Shown: positions 1-11,417 of the stretch, piece by piece | How positions within the stretch are numbered: the stretch's first letter is position 1 | Layout of the letters: each line of letters begins with the position of its first letter | From: Cornus controversa | Lineage: Eukaryota; Streptophyta; Magnoliopsida; Cornales; Cornaceae | Assembly (NCBI GenBank): GCA_026545225.1 | Contig: CM048854.1 | Span: 26,208,730-26,272,729, forward strand | Length of the DNA: 64,000 bases | Direction: 5' to 3' | Program-made: the position numbers and the translations under genes | Notes under the pieces: model-generated | What the model was told of the DNA's origin: nothing | The model's database searches: none | The model's input: the letters and a program-made list of their open reading frames with translations, nothing else

Positions 1-477
1 AGGAACTCTGCCCCTAATTCCCTCTCCTCGCTCTCTAAGTAGCATATTTCTATCTATTCAAGATATAGGTTAACATAACAAGCCATCACATGCTATGTAT
101 TCAAGATAATCAACTACTACTCAACATAATAATATGTTATCATTTCGCACGTAACACATGGACATGCTTTTCAAAACACATTTAATCACATAGACATGTT
201 CTCACCTCACACATAACATATACACATGTTATCACACAAGCACACTTATATTTTAACACATAACATATCGGATAACATGTTGTTATAACATAAACACTTA
301 ACATTTTTATCATGTAAGCACATTTCACATGCACATAAGTTCTCTATCCAACTCTGTCATGTCCAAACGCGTTTCTAGGTTATCAAACTCAAAGGTTCTA
401 AATTATCCCGAATCTACACATGATCTGTCCATTACCTGTCGCTCCTAGGTGTTCGACTTAATACTCTGATACCAAGT
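1..477 (-). mobile_element. Gypsy element, 5' leader part (minus sense)
   Basis: Noncoding AT-rich leader next to the LTR that starts at 478. Positions 465-475 read as the reverse complement of a tRNA-iMet primer-binding site (TGGTATCAGAG type), directly abutting the LTR end. This sets the element's sense as minus, with the rest of the element lying off the left edge of the window. The family (Ty3/Gypsy with long LTRs, Tekay/Del-like) is inferred from LTR similarity to the other copies here. No coding remnant is seen. Confidence 0.6.
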
Positions 478-3022
478 TGTCACACTCCAAAATTCTGACT
501 GCCAAGACTCCACCGATCCGAGCCTGAACTCTAGGTAGTGAGGTATCATGATTGCCCGATCATCATTCCGTGATCTGAAAAATCGTGGCAAACTACTATC
601 AACATCACCCTCAGTTCCTACTCGAAACACCGAGATCATTATATACAACCGAAGTCTTTACATTATCGATATATTCATCATTTACTGGATATGTTATAAC
701 GATCAACCAATCTAAGTGGTTATCTCAAAATCAGCAGAAGCATTCATAACAACATTAACATCATACTTGCAAGCATACATAACCAATTCAAATACACTAG
801 AGATATCACTTAATGAAAACATGTATGCACAAGTTCATTCACAATCCTTAGTCTCTACAACTTTTTGTACGAATCGAAACCATCATTTTGCATAATCGAA
901 GTGCTACTTTCACACAATCAAAATAAAGGTTTCGCATAATCGTTGTATTGAAGTCCTATCAAAGTTTTCAAAATTCAGGATCTCACACTTGTAATTTTTT
1001 GCACAATCAAAACCTCAATTTCGCACAATTGAAAATTTCGATCGTGCGAAACAGGAGTTTCGCACAATTAAAATCATCTCCTGCAGAATTTTTAGCAACT
1101 TAACATTTTGGTCATTTTTGATCTAATGTCCCTCATTAACACATCTATACATCACATCTCACATACGTATCAACATAACCATTCTCACAAGTTTATACAT
1201 GTGAAAATAAACAAAAATACATGGATTATCATTTAAATCATCTAGCAGTCTACTATGCTTATAATGTATAAAATTATAAGTCATGAACGACACATGTTTA
1301 AGAACGTACTTAAACGTATACATTTATAAAACATAAATAATATATGTTCTCAAAACATAAATAGTCATTACATGTTGTCATATGCATATAATCCACAATC
1401 CAGGTATGCATTCAAATAAAGTAATATGAGTCTTTAAATGAAACCAAGATATTCTCCATGCCAATACTCTATTCGGGAGACTCCATCACCTTTTTCTCAT
1501 TTCTTAAAAAATATTAATTCTCAAGGGATAAGCAACCACACGATCAGTAGAAATGTCTAAAACATAATTTTGCAAGCTCTGTGAATACTACATAAACATA
1601 CATTTGCATTTAATCATGTTAACCAAATATTCACATATCACAATCGTATCATAAGCAACGTATAAATATGACATGATATGCACAACTCCCTCATCCTTTC
1701 CACACATCCATTGGGTTTCGATTTTGTGGGCCGACTAATCCCACTTAACCGAGGTTCTAAAGTCGATTTACCTCATCAGAAGACTCCATTTTAGGGAGTA
1801 TTCTCTTCCATTATAATACAGAGCCCCAATTAAGGATCACTCCACAGGGTTCCAAAGCTGGATTGTCCCATATGGATTTATAACGAATACCATGCCACCT
1901 CAAGAGGGCCCTCAACTCAATTGAGCTCACCACCCTCACCAAACCAATGATGATGTATCCCATATATTCATATTCACAATTCACTCAATATAACAATAAT
2001 AATCATGTTTGCACATTTCCCCAAATAATGTCTCATGCATTCACATTGAACATGTTACACATTTTTAACATTTCATATCAATTATATTGACAATTAAACA
2101 TGCACTATAATTAATCATGCTTTCAAGACATTTCATCAAACACATAAGTGTCATTTTCACAATTGCACATATATACACATAATTATCCGATAATTCAATC
2201 TCAACATGATCACATCATTATCTAATGCAATTATAAACATGTAATACAACATTAGACAAAGATAATTCATCAATTGGCATATTTAAGCATGTTTTACTAT
2301 TGAAAAATATCTAATTACCCACATAACCAATTGGTTGCCTTAACAACTAATATACTCATAAAAATTCCAAATTCTATAGGTTAGGCATCCCTACCTCAAT
2401 TTAGAAGAGCTTCCAAATGATTTCTCCAATTCTCTTAAAAATTAACTTTCTTTGAAATTGATTTTGGATGGATCAAGCTCGAGCCTTTAGTGTGTTGACT
2501 GTTCTCTCTTCATTGGGTAACTCTAATTATGGACTTAAGTCCCTCAAAACAATGGGGAAGGGAAGAAGAACATGTAGCTATATATAGATATATGTATATT
2601 GCTCTATTCAACTGAGGAGAATGAGAAATGAGGATGGGACATTCTCTCTTGCTATTTATAGAATTTAACCTACACTTCTTTACAAAAATAATACTACCTC
2701 TCTACTAAACCTTCCTGCGCTCAGTTTTTGAGTTCCGTAACTCCGTTCGACACAAAATCGATTCCGTAGCGTGTCAAATATTTTATTTAAGTCACTCTCA
2801 AAATTTGGAGTCATTCTAACTCTTTCAATTTTTTGGGCCCACAGGCCTGCATCCTGGGTCAATCGGGCCCGAAAAAGTAACTTTTGTCAAACACTCTAAA
2901 AAGTTTCTCAAACGTTAAATAAGTTTTTCTAAACATTTATTTTACATTTAAAACACATATATAGTTATCCAAAGCATTAATATGACAATAAATGAAATTG
3001 AAGGAAAACCGACCAAAAATGA
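478..3022 (-). mobile_element. Gypsy LTR, about 2.5 kb (5' LTR, minus sense)
   Basis: It begins TGTCACACTCC immediately after a primer-site complement. It runs with recognisable similarity to the LTRs at 53986-57951 and 33289-34661 and, in the other orientation, 5249-8012. The shared tail around 2700-2990 covers the FormTTCCG-like block and the long run before the terminus. The outermost bases expected at the right end are missing where it meets the next LTR near 3022. It is an old, broken copy. Confidence 0.7.
893..1075. repeat. Iterated word TTTCGCACAATCGAAA inside the LTR
   Basis: About seven degenerate copies of a word with self-complementary ends (TTTCG...CGAAA) lie near 893, 915, 932, 997, 1018, 1039 (inverted) and 1057. 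They are spaced by about 15-70 bp. Related LTRs carry different words at a comparable place. Confidence 0.65.
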
Positions 3023-3139
3023 CATTATATTTGGCATGTTGGGATTGCCAAGGCGTGTTGGGATCGTCTAATACCTAATAAGGTAGCTATGCATCATATT
3101 GGCATGTTGGGATTATCAAGGCATGTCGGGATCACCTAA

Positions 3140-4660
3140 TGATAGGCATTGAATGTTACGCATTCTAGCCTCTTAACTTATGTATTTTATTCTCTTAGTG
3201 ATAGATTATTTTGTGATTTTACTTCATTTTAGTGTTTTCTATATTTTCAGGGCCTTAATGATTATTTCAGTTAAAACCAAGCTTTTGGGTTTTTAAAGAA
3301 GACATCCAAGATGGTGAGATGAAGCCTACACCAAGGAGAATCACTCAACCATTTATTTTAACTCAAATCAGCCCAAGAAAGAGGTCCAAGAGAATTACAG
3401 CTGCCTAAGAAGGTTTCGGGCCTGAAGCCCAAATCTGTGCATAATACAGTCTTAATCCTGTTTTGGAAAATGGATCAAAAGTCTTATTTTTGAGACTCAA
3501 ATCGACATTATTTTTGCTTAAGGGTTGAACGAAATTTGATTCTGCACACTTTTGTATTTCACGAAAATTTCGTAAATCGGACTTCTAGTGGGTCAAAAGT
3601 TGGGCCGAAGTCAGCAGGAAAAATCCACCTGATTAGTGCTGCGGGAAACCCTAATTTATTCCTAATTGGATTAGGACTTTGGTGTATTCTCTTAGGGAAT
3701 AAAGTGAAGACTTGGAGGCTGAATTGAGGAGAGATTAGATTAGAGAGAACAGAGCTTGGAGAGTCTGAGAGGGCTGAGAAGAGAACAGAAACATATATTG
3801 CAGAGCCATTGGAGAACATAGTCATACGCATAATTCAGAAAGATGATGTCTTCTTCCTCAATAGTTGAAACTTCTTCTTCTACCATGAGCAGCTAGTTTA
3901 TCCACTAGGGTTTTGATGTAACCCTAACAAAGCATCAATGGTTTGATTATTTTAATTATTGGGGACCTTTATATACATGCATAGATTGTGTAATTCAGAG
4001 GATTCTTATTATAGAATTGAGCAATAAAAGTCTTGTAAATTCAATCTCAATGATTTTCTATCTTGTCTTAGATATTTAGTTGTTGTTATTGAACTCAATT
4101 TCTTTTGTTTTCTGTGATCATGAGAGAGATTATTACACAATGGTAATCACTGAATATATTGTTATGAGCTTTGATGGATTATGCCTAGAGAAGATCAACC
4201 ATACTGCACCCTAGATTAGAGTAGTTAGGCAGATGGCCCATGCCAATCGAAGATAGTCCATGGCTTAGCCTTAATCATATGTTATCTTCTTGACGGATGA
4301 AGGTGAGCTTGTAGCTACCGACACCACTTATGCATAATGTAATTCCCCTATAGTTGATTCAATTGACCATTGATTGTGGAGTTAGTGGTGAAGTCAAACA
4401 CCCTAGGTTTCTCTCATATTATCTTCACTATCTTATTTATCTTTGAGTAATTTTATTTTATCTTTTTAATTAGTTTAAAAATCAAAATTATTTTCTCTTA
4501 AATTTAATTAGAATTAATTCCGTATTCCAACTCATCAGACCATAATCCCTGAGGTACGATACCCCTTTCGATAGCCCTATTCTGCAAGGAATTCGTTCTA
4601 TTGCGAAGTGTGAAAATTTTAAATTAATATACTTTTTGAGTCACACTCACACACGAATCA
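3140..4660 (-). mobile_element. 1.5-kb TG...CA element (solo-LTR-like), nested
   Basis: The insertion is bounded by TGATAGGC and ACACGAATCA and flanked by a perfect 5-bp duplication, CCTAA (3135-3139 and 4661-4665). The same unit recurs at 48739-50248 and 50858-52363 in the opposite orientation. A TATA-like run near 3973 reads correctly on the minus strand, which sets the inferred sense. It has no coding capacity. It is best read as a solo LTR of an unidentified retrotransposon family. Confidence 0.8.
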
Positions 4661-6598
4661 CCTAATACCTAATAAAGTATCTATACATTATAATTGGCAT
4701 GTCAGGATTGCCTGCCTAATAAGGTATCTTTATATTTTATTTGGGGTATGTCAAGATTGCCTAATATCTAATAAGAAAGTTTCTCATTATATATTCAAGC
4801 ATGTTAGAATTGCTTCTTGTGTAAACTTAAAACTAGTCCGCACTTGCATTGAGATAACTAATGGGTTAGTGTAGTGTGTGGGGTGACTTTATTCTTGAGT
4901 CATAGGGTTAATTGGGTATATATTTATGAGCTAGTGGGTTATATATAATTGTATACAAACATAAATTTGATGTTTTGGGAAAGAATTATTAGTGGAGGCA
5001 GGATAGATTTGTCTAATACCTTATAAGACATTTGTAGAATATATAGAGGAAGGCATGGTGGAATTGCCTAGAATCTAATTAGAATACTTAGCGTGTTTAG
5101 GCATGTTAGGATTGCCTATGGTTTGAATTTAAAAATTTGTAATACCTTTATTGGGATAAAGGATGGGTTGGTTCGAAACATAGTTCTAATTATTTATAAG
5201 ATAGGAGATTAAATGATAAAATGGTATAGTTATATCTATATACTTTATTGTAGAGACCGTGACCAATTTTGGCCGATTTTTTAATTTTTTATCATTTTCG
5301 TTATAAACGCATTTCGAATGATGTTTTGGATGTTTCAAGAGTGAAAAACGTGATTGGAAGGTTAATTTAAAAATTTTAGAACATTTGGAGAAGTTTGACT
5401 TTTTGGTCAAATCGGGGCCCGGGAATTCGAGAATTTTTGAAAAATAATTATTTTTGATTTTGAGTGTAACGAAGTATTTAATGAGTTAAGGGAGTGATTT
5501 CGAGACCGTAGGAGTTTTCAAAATAAAAAACGGAGCCCAAAAATGTACGTTAAGTGACTTAAGGGCAAAATGGTCATTTACCCTTGGTGAGGTGTGATAT
5601 ATATAGATATATATTGCTGGGGCAGAGGTGATACATACAAATTTCAGCCATTGAAGGCCCTTTATCTTCCCCAAACTTCCTTCTTGGTTTTCATCACTTT
5701 AAAGTGTGATTTGGGGTTTGTCTCAAGAGAGAAAGCTTCCCCTCTCTTCCTCCTCTATATATTGGTGGGTTCAAAGTCCTCCAAGTGAGAGTTTTGAAAA
5801 TTGAGGACCATTAAAGTTTGTATTTGAAATTCGTCCAAGAAGGAAAGTGTGTTCTCCTCGACCCGATCTACTGTTCTATGAAAAAAAATCACAATTTTGA
5901 CAAACTTGGAGTTTGGTGATTTTTGAAGATTGCTTGGAAGGATTCCAAACTTGAGGTAGGGGTATTCTCTCCATCTTATCATCGATTTCTTAGGAATTAA
6001 TGTGGGTTGTGTTGTTTAGCATGTTTAGAATTGTTAGGATGTGGGTCTTACATTTTTAATTGGGTCAATTTATGTTAATTGATGATATTATTGAATTCAT
6101 GAGTATTGAATTGTGTTTATATGTTTAAATGTAGTTAATTGTGGAGGTATGCTGCCTTATAATATGATTTATAGTGTAGAGACCATGTTGTGTATAATGC
6201 ATGTTATGTGTTTGATAATATGAATGAAAATGATTATTTCCTTCAAATGGTGTTTTGTTATATACATGGAATCACATGTTTGAACATTTGAATTAAGTGA
6301 CTTATGATGTGCTTGAATTATGGAATTAATGTATTATTTTATGCATGAGATTACATGTGTTAACATGGAAGTTAAAAGGCTTATGATACACTTGAATTGT
6401 GGAACTGTTGCATTGTGATATGTATAGAATTACATGTTTTAGCATGTGGATTAAGTGGCTTATGATGCACTTGAAATTATATGTGTTGCCATACTTGAAA
6501 CCTATGTGACAGGTTGTTGATTTTGGGAGTAAGTCAGAAATGAAAAATGGCTCTAAGCCCGGAACTTAGCCAAGGAATTTTGTTTAGATTTTAGGGTT

Positions 6599-6718
6599 AG
6601 TAGCCCGTGAAGTAGAATATTTAAGTTTTGTCTAGACCCTCGAGTTTTAGCCCGTGAAGTAGAATATTTGGGTTTTGTCTAAACTCTCGGGCTTTAGCCT
6701 GTGAAGTAGAATATTTCA
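6599..6718 (+). repeat. Local tandem repeat, period about 49 bp, 2.5 copies
   Basis: A block with the core AGCCCGTGAAGTAGAATATT starts near 6602, 6650 and 6698. The related LTR at 53986-57951 has this region without the reiteration, so the expansion looks copy-specific. Confidence 0.7.
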
Positions 6719-7542
6719 GAAAATTGCTCAAAAAACTTTTGACCCGCGACCTATGACTACTCCCACCCTTGTGTGATTTTGAAAGTTATGTGATTTGGTG
6801 CCTAAGTGTTATTGTTGAATTGTGATATTCATATTGACATTGTATGGCATTTTCATTGAAATTGAGTAATATTGAACATGTTTTCTATTTAAGCTTTGAA
6901 TTGAAACTCCTTTGAGCATGTGCATTGAAGTATGCTATATATTGTAGGAATGCCATGATAATATTTCACGTGTATTGGGAGTATGCCATGTAGTATAGGA
7001 ATGTCATGCTTATATTCATGTAAGTCACATCGAGTCGATGTATAGGTTGGTTAGGGTATCTTTACTGAGCCGTTGTGGTGCTCACCCCTTTCTCCCCCAA
7101 ACATTTTTCAGGTAGAGTATTGAAAATGAATGCAAAGGACTTGTTTAGCTACTTGGAGCCATTGGTGCATCTTGAAGCATTTTAAAATTTTGTGCACAAA
7201 TTGTGTATATTTGGCTATCCATGCCGACATGTGGCATGTGACCTTGTTTTAAGATTGTAGTTACGTTTATACATATATGTAACTTGTGTAACACATTTGG
7301 ACCTTACATATCTGAACGATGTGGGGATATTATGAATGTATATTGAACCATAGGATTTTTATGAAAAAGTATAAAGATTATGGGTTCATGACATTTCAAA
7401 TGCACATTTTGGACTATGTGTTATATATCATTTCTTGATGATTAGAACTTTGTTGGATAAGTTCTATGTATTGGAAAGGTTGAAATATGAGCATTGGGGT
7501 AAATTTTGGTCAAAATGGTGTAAAATGGGGTTTTCAGGCTCA

Positions 7543-7668
7543 ATTAGTCGACTGATTCCTTTCTATAAGCCGACTATCGTTGATAGAGCATTTTAGAGCT
7601 TTATAGAGCAGCAAAGTAGTCGACTGATTCACTTAATAAGTCGACTGATGCACTTATAAGTCGACTAA
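7543..7668. repeat. Iterated palindromic word AGTCGACT in the LTR
   Basis: The word AAGTCGACTGAT occurs near 7545, 7615, 7639 and 7661, with a degenerate copy near 7568. The spacing is about 22-45 bp. The 8-bp core is a perfect palindrome. The array lies in the last 500 bp of the LTR, downstream of the presumed promoter. Confidence 0.75.
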
Positions 7669-8692
7669 TACAGATTTTAATAGACATAACTTGGTCATTT
7701 CAAATCCGAATCAATCGATTCTTTTGTTGAAATTGAGTATTTTTAAATTCCTTTTTCCAATGATTTTAATTTCAGTATTTAATAATGAATGTATAAGGAG
7801 TTATGTGTCCGTACTTGTGTAATAAGATTCCTTGGAAGGTTGTATGGCTTAGGCCCATTAAGATAACTTGTATATACCAGTGTATGTATGTGATTAAGCT
7901 TCCGTGGTATTTAAAGGTGAAAATGGTTCATTAGGGATTAATGAATGGGTTCACACTCGGGATTCGAGTCGGTCCGGGGGAGTCCTGGCGGTCTAGATTT
8001 CGGGGCGTGACATTTATTGTCCCTTATATAGAGGGTATGTTTATTAGTCCGCAGTCTCACCATTATTTATATTTGGCATGTTAGGATTACTTTTTTATAA
8101 TTATAATTTGTTATTATTCATTATTATATAAAATTGTTTATCAATTGCATTATAAGCATAGAATTTATGTATTTATCATGTAGTTTAGGTTGTTGGAATG
8201 GGAGTTGATTGGTTTATCAGTTCTTTGATTGGGATGTAGTAGAGAGGACTTGGTCGTGGGTTTAATCCACTTTTTGTTGATATTTCAGGTTATAGGTTGT
8301 TCCAGCCACAGAGTTGAATTTGGGATTCTTCTTAAATTCACGTGTCTATAGTCTATTCCAGTTGTTCATTGTAGGGACTCTATCTTTAATTATTAGATAT
8401 GTTACAATTTTGTAAACATTGATTTATAGATTTGGATTAGGGGTCCTTGGTTTACTGAATTTCCGAGTTGTATTTAATTGAGGATGTTGGTATATACTCC
8501 AAATTAAATTACAAAATAGTTATGGAGATTTATGGTTCAGGATTTATTATTTATTAGATTTTCTTTCTGCTATTAAATTTTCTCTTTATTGTATCTTATA
8601 CTCTATGCTTGTTTATTATCATGTGTTGGAATTTTTTAATTTTTTGTGTATAAGTCTGGCCAACTTATGCATGAAAATTAGGGGGTGTCACA

Positions 8693-9200
8693 ATTGGTAT
8701 CAGAGAATTCTAGGTTTAAGTATTCTCGGATCCTTAGGGTCTGTCATTTGATATCTTCCGTGTTGCATATTTTGATAAATAGAGACTAAGTGTAGAACTT
8801 ATTGTACTCTATTTTTTAGTCTATTATTGGAGTATTGAGGGTATGTTTCCTATACATGGTAAACTTGGTTGACTTTTTTTTTTTTTTATGCTGGTACATC
8901 ACTCTTTTGTGTCTAAATCTTTTGTTGCTTTATTTGGATTAGTGACTCTACTTTGTAGTCCTTCTCTTAGCATTTCTACACCTTTGGGAGTTAGTACGGT
9001 TTTCCGAAAAAATTGTGGGCAAGTCATTATGGATATTAGTGGACTTCAATTTTTAGCAGATTTGTTAGTCTTACACATGAATTCATAAGATGTCATACTT
9101 GGGAAAGAGATGATGAAATAAGGACAAAATATGCACAGCTTTTTATTTCATGTATGGAGCAAATTCTGAGAATGGAATTCCTTTTCTAAGGGGGGAAGAA
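8693..9200 (+). mobile_element. Residual internal region of the deleted Gypsy element
   Basis: Only about 0.5 kb separates the primer site (8693-8705) from the polypurine tract (9188-9200). A protease-like remnant (about 8885-9085, with the LSISTPLG and LADLLVLHM blocks typical of Gypsy aspartic proteases) is followed by a short pol C-terminal tail resembling TWERDDEIRTKY (about 9096-9145). Most of gag-pol is absent. This is a broken, deletion-derived element that may once have been moved in trans. Confidence 0.7.
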
Positions 9201-9548
9201 TGTAATATCTCGTTATTTTGAGATTATTTAAATGGATAATTTATTTAGTTAGATTGCTGATTTGTGAGTGTTTTAAATGTTTTAATTTAATTTTGTCAAT
9301 GTATTTATTTCTTTTTAATTTTGATGTTAATTATTTGGTATTAAATGACTTGGTTGTTTTAAATAAGTGTGTAGTAGTTTTATTAAATGTTTTGCTATAT
9401 ATATTTTGGGTTTTTATTTTATTTGTGTGGGTTGGACCTTTTGTTTTTTTTTTTTTTGGGTTGAGTTTTACTTTTGTGTACATTTGGGCTCTTGGGGGGA
9501 AGGAATGGGTTTATTTTATTTAGGCCCATGCCCATATGTTTTAAGAAA

Positions 9549-9589
<41 letters not shown>

Positions 9590-9608
9590 TGTGTGTGTGT
9601 GTGTGTGT
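9549..9608. repeat. (TA)n followed by (GT)n microsatellite
   Basis: About 37 bp of TA dinucleotides run into about 20 bp of GT dinucleotides inside the LTR. Open frames through it are low-complexity artefacts. Confidence 0.9.
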
Positions 9609-9901
9609 TAAAATATTAGGGTTTTCTACAAATTCTATTATATGTATATTTTTTAGAAAGAGAGGAAGAGGAGATACAAACCCTAAGAAAGATTTGAGAA
9701 GAGGAATTGAAGAGGGTCGTGATTTTGGACAAAAGGCTTTGCGTCTAGGTAATTTCTACATTTATTTTTGAAGAGGCAAGTACATTTTCTTCTCTTCCCC
9801 TTTGAATTTATAAACTCTTCACATCTGAAACCATATCTATATGTATATATATATATGAATATATACAAATATGTATATATAAAGCATGAATGTATTGTGT
9901 T

Positions 9902-10005
9902 AAACTATGGTTTTGTTTCTAATATATATATATATATATTGATAGAAACTATGGTTTTGTTTCTAATATATATATATTGATAGAAACTATGGTTTTATTT
10001 TTGGA
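9902..10005 (+). repeat. Three-copy tandem repeat, period about 40-44 bp
   Basis: The unit AAACTATGGTTTTGTTTC plus a TA run and TTGATAG starts near 9902, 9946 and 9985. Copy length differences come from the TA run. Confidence 0.8.
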
Positions 10006-10163
10006 GATATGTATGTTGACTAAAATCTATAATTTCGTTTATAGAATTTATATGTAGTAAATTTAATAATGTTGTATGTATTTACAATTAATTTTTTGTC
10101 GATATTCATAATTTTTTGACGAACGTATTTTGGAAAGGTGTAGATATATATATATATATATGG

Positions 10164-10205
<42 letters not shown>

Positions 10206-10540
10206 ATGGAGAAAGAGTTTCATACGTAGAATTATGGTATGTGTGGAGGACTTATATGTATATATATATATGGAGATGTATATATATATATATATATTAG
10301 ATCAATATATTTATATTTAATTATAAATATATGAGAGAGTGCATGTGTATAATAAATACGTGTATGTAGTTATGCATGTGTAGAGATAAATGTATTTATG
10401 TACATGTGGGTATTATGTGTATGTATATAAGTATATATAGAACATGTGGACCAAATTTTGGTTGGTGAGAATGAGTGGTGTATAGCAAAAAGAAAGTATG
10501 ATGATTCAAAATAAAAGAGAAAAGAGACCAAGTGAGTGGT

Positions 10541-10790
10541 TCGGCTGAGAGGAAAAAGAAAAAGAAGAAAAAGGAGAAAAGAAAGAAGAAGGAAGAAGAG
10601 AAAGCTAGAGAGAGAGAGCTTTAGAGAGAGAAAGCTTGAGAGAGAGAGAGAGCGAAGATGAAGCCAAGAAGAAGAAGAGAGACCGAGAGCTTGCAAAAGA
10701 GAAATAAAAAAAAGTAGAGAGAGAAATAGTGAAGTCTAGAGAGAGAAAATGAGAAAATAGAGAGAGGAAAAGAGAAGAAGGTGAAGTAGA
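10541..10790 (+). repeat. 250-bp polypurine (GA) tract
   Basis: This is an almost uninterrupted A/G stretch on the plus strand, with many GAGAGA runs. It probably lies in the leader of the LTR transcript. The sequence composition is suitable for triplex formation, but no function is shown. Confidence 0.85.
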
Positions 10791-11386
10791 GAGGGGCTAG
10801 TTCGCGGCTGTGGAAAGGAGTTGGGGCTGGTGGTGCTCGGCAGTAGCTTGGGCTGCCATGGGAGGAGCTGGGTCTTCACGGTTGAGGTGGTGGTCGATGA
10901 TAAAGGTGAGATACAAATATGGTGATTGTTATGGGTCTTCTTGGTGATCATGGAAGGTCATGGGGGCGGGTTGGCCAGCCATGGAGCTCGGTCAGTTAGT
11001 CTTTACAGTGGGCCTTATGTGGTGTTAGGTTATAGTGATGCTCACGGTTGGGTATTCGACTGTGGCCTCTTTATTGGGTCTTCGGCTGATGGCGTTTCAT
11101 TTGGTGGCCTCAAGTGAAGGCTATTCTAGCCATGGTTGGTGGTGCTCGGCTGGTTTAGTTGAAGTGGTGGTTGGGTATGGTAGCTATGATGATAATTATG
11201 CTAAAGTGAATAGCCATTGCAGACTGATTTTGGCTGATTTGTGGCTAGATTTTCAAGTTGGTTATGGCTGTTGTGGAGATTGGTGTTCATGGTAATGGCA
11301 GCGCCAATGGTGGAGCTTAGTGAAGGCGAAGGTTGGGCAGTTGGTTGGTGAAGGCTTGGGTTCTCACGGCTGAGTTTTGGGTAGTG

Positions 11387-11417
<31 letters not shown>

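Larger units (their letters stand above)
5249..8012 (+). mobile_element. Gypsy solo LTR, about 2.76 kb, nested
   Basis: The ends are TGTAGAGACC and GGGGCGTGACA, with a perfect 5-bp target duplication TTTAT at 5244-5248 and 8013-8017. The uninterrupted site survives near 15465 in the related solo LTR. A TATA-like run lies at about 5597-5613. Conserved blocks are shared with the minus-sense LTRs at 53986-57951 and 33289-34661, including the one near 7062-7095 (GTGGTGCTCACCCC). No internal region or second LTR is present. It is the product of LTR-LTR recombination. Confidence 0.85.
3023..8692 (+). mobile_element. 5' LTR of an internally deleted Gypsy element, split by two insertions
   Basis: The LTR is the discontinuous sum of 3023-3139, 4661-5248 and 8013-8692. 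Together these match the solo LTR at 14156-16140 from about 14680 onward. The right end reads GGGGGTGTCACA and is followed at once by a primer site (ATTGGTATCAGAG, 8693-8705), so this is a 5' LTR in plus sense. The left part of the LTR is missing. Two later retroelements sit inside it, each with a 5-bp target duplication. Confidence 0.75.
9201..10139 (+). mobile_element. 3' LTR (partial) of the deleted Gypsy element
   Basis: It starts TGTAATATCTCG directly after a polypurine tract. It is alignable with the start of the LTRs at 60223 and 14156, and beyond 9760 it also follows the 60223 copy (a block near 9790 matches one near 60865). It lacks the downstream half. The right limit is uncertain because TA-rich sequence blurs the junction with the next LTR. 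Confidence 0.6.

Noticed and set aside
9218-9980. Open frames over the TA/GT tracts as small genes
   Set aside because: They consist of IYIYIY or VCVCVC runs from microsatellites inside an LTR.
10370-10951. Ser/Leu-rich minus-strand frames as secreted proteins
   Set aside because: They are translations of the complementary strand of the polypurine tract, with no start context or homology seen.
11035-11295. Gly/Val-rich plus-strand frame as a gene
   Set aside because: It lies in the GC-richer leader of an LTR, has no recognisable domain and overlaps several other frames.
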